Below, piece by piece: positions 57,853 through 64,000 of a stretch of DNA of 64,000 nucleotides (its first letter is position 1; each line of letters opens with the position of its first letter). The notes beneath the pieces were generated by a model that was not told the origin of the DNA, did not search any database, and saw only the letters and a program-made list of their open reading frames with translations. Location of the stretch: assembly GCA_009760855.2 (NCBI GenBank), contig WPIO01000007.1, positions 42,501 through 106,500 of the forward strand. The letters are read 5' to 3'. The DNA is from Cristatella mucedo. Lineage: Eukaryota > Bryozoa > Phylactolaemata > Cristatellidae. The position numbers and the translations under genes are program-made.

Positions 57853-58925
57853 TTCAAGCCTCCAAACAGTGCGGCTGAATCGGTGAGTCGAGCTGAAACA
57901 GCTGTTCAAGCCCTCCCCTTTGCTAAAAGTACCACATTAGCCCCCCTGAGAAACTCAATAGCCACTTAAGAGAGCGGTTTTTCAGGCTTCTTGACTGCGA
58001 CTGAGGCTCCAAGCTATACTGGCCTGCCTCCATGGGCAGCAATCGTGCCTAGAAATAAGCTGTAAAAATTTTTCGCGATCCACCAGCGTCGCTCTAGTTC
58101 TGTGCCGGTCTCTTGAGACTGAGGCGGCTAGAGCTTTTTAATATCAGCTGGTTAATTATTAACAGGCAATCACGACCGTTTAAAAGGGGACTTGAAGGCT
58201 ATTAAACAGCGACGACCTACGAATACAAGCCGTGACGAGCCACTTATGGTTGTTAACGTTCCTGATTGTTCTAGCTGACCTCTGCAGTGGAGCAATATAA
58301 ATTGGACCTTTAATCAGCTTTTCTCCCAAAACCCGGGATAGCCAACAGGCTCAAAGAAAACTACTTCAAGGGCTATTTGTATGGCCTGCCTTGTGTTCGT
58401 GAATTCGAGGTGTTCCACCAAGCTCTATTCGCGTTTCTGTTAAGTTCTTACAAGCGTCAACTGTGGGCACTGATACAGCAATGATCTGTTAAAAGCAAAT
58501 CTGTTTGCAGTTTGACGGTAGCACGCAAGAAATTGCCTGCCTACGGGCATCTAAATGTTTACAGCTTGTGCCTGCTGTTCACTCAGCCTGCTTCGCTGAC
58601 CCGCTGCCCAACTGGGCTGTGCTTCCACACCCGTGAAAACAGTGACTGTGGCTTCGCTGACTCTTAATGAAGCTATCATTAGCTACGATCGAGAAAGCCT
58701 AATATAGTAGCGCTATAGTTGCTCACATGCATTACTGGTTAAGACTGCTACTGCCGAGTTCTTGAACTGGGAGTCTCCCTTAGGAAGCCCACTAGAAGCA
58801 GGCGAGTGGGTAAGGGTTGCATGCTTAGTATTTTCAGCATTGCCGAGAGCCTCCAGCACTCTCTCCTTTCAAGCACGGGTGTGAATAATTTTATCTTAGT
58901 GGTCGTCTGGCCTACTATAACCCCC
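57853..58925. other. No gene recognised
   Basis: Nothing recognised. Confidence 0.4.
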
Positions 58926-59635
58926 GCGGCCAATCTTAAAGTGTGCCTGTGGAACCATCGCTCAGTGTGCAACAAAACCCTAATAATACGCGACACGATT
59001 CTTAAGTTTCTCTTAACCTGCTTTTACTGAGACCAGGGTGAATCGACCAACTGCCCGACCGTAACCGACGCGATCCCGACAGGCTTCTCTTTCTATCATA
59101 GCCCAAGAATAATTAAAACTGGCGGAATGAGCTGCCAGTGTCGCTTATTCTTGCAACAATTTTAAGCCATTTGCTGCCCATCGAAGCAATCTTTTGGATC
59201 AGTTGTTTTGACTTCCACCAAAAGCAAGTTGCCAACGGTTGCAGTCATCTAGCAACCATCAACTATAAATTATTCCCTTATTCGACCTGATTGAGAGTAA
59301 AATTTATTTCGATGACTACACTAACACCTTGAGTGCCGCATTTTGTGCGCTGACTGATTAATTTTCTCTTGTGGCTCATGCTTTTGACACCACTCGCAAA
59401 AAAAGGTCGCCCAGTCGATCAGATATTCTCCCACAATTGTACACAAGTGTCTCCCAGTATTACCAAAGTCTGCACATCTGACCGTACGAGGATCTCATTC
59501 AGTCTGTGGTTTGTGTCACCCCCCCCCCCATCTAAAGTCACATGTGAATCGTGAAACCTCAAGACCCTTGATATCAAAGCTATCCGCGAGAGAATACCTT
59601 TTTCGAACCTACGGCCCAATTTCGTTCTGATCTGT

Positions 59636-59799
59636 CATTATTGGTAGAATGTTACAGCATGACCCTTACTTAATACATTTGCTTTGATCCAATCCTGCGT
59701 TCCAGCCCGTCAAATTGCCATTGTTGGTAGAATGCTACAGCACCACGCTAACTTAGTACATGTACTTTGATCCCATCCTGCGTTCCAGCCCGTCAAATT
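59636..59799 (+). repeat. Diverged ~82-bp tandem duplication
   Basis: 59,636-59,717 and 59,718-59,799 share the blocks TTGGTAGAATG, CTTTGATCC and CCTGCGTTCCAGCCCGTCAA, with scattered substitutions between them. It sits at the deletion junction of the LINE-A copy. Confidence 0.85.
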
Positions 59800-59932
59800 C
59801 TTTGACTCCATGCTGCACCTATTTCTGACATTCGCAATTAGACCGCAAACAACTTTCTCAAACTGAATGACGATAAAACCAACTTACTAGTTGTGGAAAA
59901 AGCTAGCGTGACTCGGAGATTAGAAAAAGCAC

Positions 59933-60073
59933 GCCGATCTGGTTTTGTCAAGCGGTTAAAGTGCTCGCCCCGGGGACTAAGGTCGTGGCTGAGGTCGTGG
60001 GCTCGAGCCCCAAGGCATATGTGAAGCACCTGAATAGAGATTAAGTTCTCTTGGGGCGCTATACAAATGAATT
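59933..60073 (+). mobile_element. SINE-B copy nested in LINE-A
   Basis: Near-consensus SINE-B: GCGGTTAAAGTGCTCGCC, box B-like GGGCTCGAGCCC, and the shared tail AGAGATTAAGTTCTCT with closing arm TTGGGGCGC. It splits the LINE-A coding sequence between a [14 protein letters not shown] and an [12 protein letters not shown] block. Confidence 0.93.
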
Positions 60074-61034
60074 GGATAATTGAATTATCCGCACAAAATC
60101 TGGGCGTGCTGTTCCAAAGTAACGTTTCACAAGACGACCATGTCAGCTCCACAATCAAGTCTTCCTACTTTGAGCAGTGTAACGTTGCGAAAATTCGGGG
60201 CTGCTGAAGACAGGCATACCACATCCAAGTTGGTCCATTCATTTGTTAGATTCCATCTCACCTACTGTGACTCACTGCTTGCACATCTTCCGGAATATGC
60301 AATAAGGCAATTACGTTTGTTGCTAAACTCTGCAGCTACGGTCTATCGTATTCGTCGCAGTTGCCGCATTACACCACTGCTCGTCAGCCTGCACTGACTC
60401 GCCATCAAGCAGCGCATCGATTACAAGGTTTTATCACTCACTTTGAAATCCCGTCACTTTGATATCCCTTTGAGGTCTCTCGCATCAGCTTACTTATCTT
60501 AACTACTCCCCAATAAGGCCAGGCATCGTACCACTTGCTCTTCTGACTCATGTCCTTTCCTGTCCCTCGAGCTAACCTCGAATCATTTGGAGACCATGCC
60601 TATAGTTAGTTTGCTCCCAAAGCCTGAAACTCCGTCCCGTATGACGTCGAGACATCCTCGAACCTGACATTTAAAAAAGCTACAACTCATATATTCCTCA
60701 CTGCATTTGCTTGCGCATCTGTGTGCTTTTGCTTGCTGACGCTGTGCATTTTATCCCTAACCAATTGACATTCTTCATTTGCAACATATGCTAAGTGCCA
60801 GAACGAGATTTAATGCTCCGCGGGCGCTAAACACGTGTATTATTAGAATTTTTGTTAACCACTTTAACTTAAACAAGGCGAGAAAAACTCCAGCACTGGG
60901 GCATCTTCGGTCTTTGCGTTCAGTGTAGTCTCTTTCCAGAGTGGGCGATGATTGTTTACTGGGGCAATTATATTTTACCGTAGCTAACGACAGGTCAAAA
61001 CTCGCCCGTCGAGTGGCACGACCTCAGCGCTTTG

Positions 61035-61480
61035 CTATGGCTCTCTAAATAATAGCAATAAGTCCTTAGAACAGCGCTTTTTCAGTACTTCCTCTCTAAT
61101 TAGGTGCTTTAAAACTCGCTGCAAAAGCAGCGATAACCCATGATGAATGACAAGCAAAGTATTCGGCTTAGACAAACATGCAAAAGCACGCAAAAAGACA
61201 CTTGTGGCTGCTAAAAAAGGTTTCCAGCTCTTTTTAGAAGCCGTCAAATAAGGAGATGACGCGACGTCTGTCAATAGTGATTTCCAAATTTTAGGAAACA
61301 GGAATATAAAGTTATTTTCAGTGCGCTTAAGCACTCTCTCGGACTGAGATTTTACTACGGAGCTTTCAGCAATCCTGAATACTTTTAAAATTGGCGGTTT
61401 AAAAAAATTAAAAGCCATAATTAAAATTTTTATGAGGAGGTAAAGTTCTTTTCCGAACGAGTGTCGAAGTGAAGACATTG
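61035..61480 (-). mobile_element. Old LINE fragment, C-terminal region
   Basis: On the minus strand the frame encodes PKIWKSLLTDVASSPYLTASKKS, matching the [11 protein letters not shown]...L..FK block of LINE-A at low identity. The tail-side GTGCTTTAAAACTCGCTGC lies near 61,100-61,125. Strongly diverged. Confidence 0.7.
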
Positions 61481-62419
61481 ACCTTCAGCCGTGCCTGCTA
61501 AGTAGAGGCTTGGCTACAATATCATATCAAAATAATGGCCATGTCCTTTTCTCTAATTTTCCTGCAGACAGGAATGATGACCGTTTTGTAATGAGCTAGT
61601 GTGGCTAATAGACCGTCTTTAGACTACGGTCGTGTCTTTGAATGGGATCTGTAGTGTCTGTGGTTTCAATAATCGATAAGGACATCAAGTTAACTAGGAG
61701 GATCAATTGTGCAACCTACTAGGGATAAACCTTAGCATAACATCAGTATCTTTGGCAGCTTTGCCAGGAAATGCGTCTCTGATTCTCACTTAATTGCGCT
61801 TTTTTAAAGATTACAGTCTGCATACAGAGTTACTTTCAGCTAGAAAACTACACGTGGTCACTCAAAGTGAGAATACTTATTGTTCTGCAGACTTCCGCCT
61901 ACTGATTCGCACATGTGCTTGGTGAACTGACAAAGCACCATCAATGACAAGTTTCTCTCGTTGGTGCCTACTTGAATAATTTTACGCCACTTGTCTTTAT
62001 AAGTGTATCACTTATCACCAATAGGTAATTGCAATTAGTCTTAATGATCATCTGGACGATTCTTGGTACTTGTCATTATTTAAATGAATAGAATAATTGC
62101 AGTAACTTTAAATGACCTCCTATTACTCCAGGAGCTGCTTAGCGACAGTCGAGACCGACGGTATTAGTTGCTTTAAACGTAAGCTCTTTGGCTCTCCAAA
62201 GAAAACTACGAGAGACGCTGTTGCAAGCAGTTGAAATTATTGTGGGGTCTAAAATAAGTTAAATAACTACCTGCTTATCAAAGACTTTGCTCCGTCGGTA
62301 TAAATATTCTAGTGCGCGGTCGCTAATGGGTGCTGGCAATGTGCATGTTATTACTGCACATTTGACATGCTTCTTTTCTAGCGAAACTACCTATCATTAT
62401 TATATAATTATTAGTATAT
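61481..62419. other. No gene recognised
   Basis: AT-rich, short open frames only. Confidence 0.45.
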
Positions 62420-62490
62420 TCCTTAAAGTGCCTAGAAACGGATTTAATTCTCTCAGGGTGTAACACTTATTCTTATAATTATTATTAAAG
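62420..62490 (+). mobile_element. LINE-A tail-only insertion
   Basis: AAAGTGCCTAGAAACGGATT, an AATTCTCTCAGGGTG closing part and ATT repeats. Confidence 0.75.
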
Positions 62491-63819
62491 ATCTAATAAG
62501 TGATATACTCTGACAGACCAAGGACTACCTCAGAGACGAGGTGAGCCCCTGATTACTCATTGCAAGTTTGCAAAACTCAATGAAATAAATTTTCAGGTAC
62601 AAAGAAATGAATTCAATCACACGAAGATCATATATGTGATTTTAGCAATTATTTTGAAGTTATCTAAATCCAAGAGCAATGTAGGCTTTCGTAAGCTACA
62701 CCAATTTATTTTCTCCTATCGAATACAGAGTCAGTTAAGATATAGGACGATGACTTCACTTTTTTTTAATGCGATCATTTTTACATGCCTCGTAAAAGCT
62801 TATCTGGGTACTGACGGAATATTTCTTATCATTATCCTTCCCAGGGTGCTGTAGCAATCAAACTTCCTTTTTGGTTTACAGCGTCGTAGTCAGAGCAACA
62901 CGGGTGTGGTTGTTTCACTCCGCTTGTATCGAAGTAACAGTACGGATCATTTGTCTTGATTATTTTAAACTTCTCTTGAATGAGTTTAAACTCGTATCTG
63001 ATTATGCAGGCCGTCCAAGGCAATGAGAATTTTCCTAACAGCGGAAAATTCAATACCTACTTCCATTGGCCATTATTAGACCGATAAAAGTGTGGACGTG
63101 AACGTTTAGCATCAATTTCGTTGACAGCCCGATTTATTAACTGCTCGCGTTTCAAATTTATTTATCAGCTGTCATCCGCAGTATTTAACAATATTTATCC
63201 GTAGTATAAAACATCATTGTACTGACTTCAATGACTTGGTTAGAGGGACGCGGGGTTCTTTTGTAAGGAACCAAGGGGCCGAAATGCTTGGGAACTGATA
63301 TCCGAAAATTGTATCGAAGCGAGAGCCAATTCGGAACCTGTGTGGCTGCAAGCTTAGCCATCGGAAAAAGATGCTTGAGAACTCGTAACTCCAGGGTTGA
63401 TACTTGAGTTATCGATTGGAGCTGCAGCGCAAGCGTGTTCCTAGAGAAAGAGCTAATGCTAATCCCACTTTTCACTCTTTCTCAAGCTTCTTTGCTCTTT
63501 GTAAGAGCAGCTGCTTTTCCGCGTAATACGGAGCAAAGTTATGGCGCACTTACTTCCTAGCCATTAGTATATTATGGAGGTCACGAACGCTGCGGAAACT
63601 TAAGACACTCTCAATTTTAAAGCATTAAAAGATGCGAGCGCACATAAAATAATGCGTGATTGGCTATTCGTGCGTGTTCAGAGAGCAATGTATAGCTATT
63701 TCCTTAACTTGATCGAAGCTCTTCTTTAAACGCCATCATTAGCCAATCGTTCTGAAGCAGCTATTTACGTCTGATTTTATAGAGAAAAGTCAAACCGCAG
63801 ATCAATAACCTAGGTTTCC
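62491..63819. other. No gene recognised
   Basis: A minus-strand open frame at 63,053-62,832 has a Cys-containing, protein-like end but no recognisable family. No repeats found. Confidence 0.4.
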
Positions 63820-64000
63820 TAATGTTTGCTAGTTCTGCCACTGCTCATCCCTCAGCCACACACGGTTGGCCATCATATCCTATGTCACGATGACACAATT
63901 GGCCACCGTATCTTGTTGGAGCACTTCTCGTGGAAGAGCCGAGACATCACCGGTATAGTAGTAAACTGGATTAGGTCTTACCTGTGCGAGAGTTGTCGGC
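63820..64000 (+). mobile_element. LINE RT fragment running off the window
   Basis: From about 63,888 the plus strand reads DTIGHRILLEHF, then GIVVNWIRSYLC. This matches RT motif A and its follow-on (FDT.DH.ILLERL, GI.G..L.WFRSYLS) of the LINE-A type. The left part is worn, and the downstream half lies beyond the window. Confidence 0.75.

Larger units (their letters stand above)
58926..60850 (+). mobile_element. LINE-A copy with endonuclease, internally deleted, split by a SINE-B
   Basis: The plus strand carries the endonuclease N-terminus (CLWNHRSVCNKTLIIRDTI at about 58,945), FSFYHSPRIIKTGG near 59,090, an LPTVAVI block near 59,230 and the DQIFSHNCTQVSPSITKVC block near 59,420-59,470, with many stops. 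At 59,805 it jumps to the RT thumb ([15 protein letters not shown]), continues around the SINE-B and ends with the tail stem at about 60,795-60,835. A different internal segment is missing from the one lost at 56,757-57,852. Confidence 0.82.

Overview
This is nuclear DNA of an invertebrate-type animal. The evidence is one intron-containing gene for a membrane-anchored ADAM (reprolysin, M12B) metalloprotease with canonical GT-AG introns, set among animal-type transposons: non-LTR LINEs of the CR1/L2/Rex kind, tRNA-derived SINEs, a PIF/Harbinger element with a MADF-like partner gene, and a pogo-like remnant. There is no operon structure, Shine-Dalgarno site or CRISPR array. I cannot fix the phylum from the sequence.

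Layout. About 1-38,000 is gene-poor and repeat-dense. It holds broken LINE copies on both strands, a dozen SINEs, one Harbinger pair (9.6-11.3 kb), a ~950-bp block of 2-, 4- and 9-bp tandem repeats (7.5-8.5 kb) and several microsatellites. About 38,330-41,970 becomes GC- and CpG-rich and leads into the ADAM gene on the + strand. Exon 1 (40,699-41,968) encodes the signal peptide, prodomain and catalytic domain. Exon 2 (42,164-42,310) encodes the linker into the disintegrin domain. A 10.5-kb intron full of LINE copies follows. Exon 3 (52,837-55,652) encodes the disintegrin, cysteine-rich, EGF-like, transmembrane and very long cytoplasmic regions. The predicted product is 1,410 aa. About 56,500-64,000 returns to repeats, including two LINE copies that still carry endonuclease sequence and an RT fragment that runs off the window end.

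Repeat families, named here for convenience. LINE-A is an APE-endonuclease plus RT element ending in a short stem-loop and (ATT)n. LINE-B is a related element whose 3' end has a 'gtgagtgcgctat' motif. SINE-A is tRNA-derived with a strong internal palindrome. SINE-B is tRNA-derived with a 3' end that matches the LINE-A stem-loop, suggesting that LINE-A machinery mobilises SINE-B. Paired G-C/A-T changes in that stem among LINE-A copies support a functional RNA hairpin.

The only gene I regard as intact and host-like is the ADAM gene. Its most unusual parts are a roughly 618-residue Ala/Ser/Pro-rich cytoplasmic tail ending in two SH2-type tyrosine motifs, an enlarged disintegrin loop, and introns that can be read through. 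Most other long open frames are by-products of GC-rich coding sequence, tandem repeats or LINE fragments.
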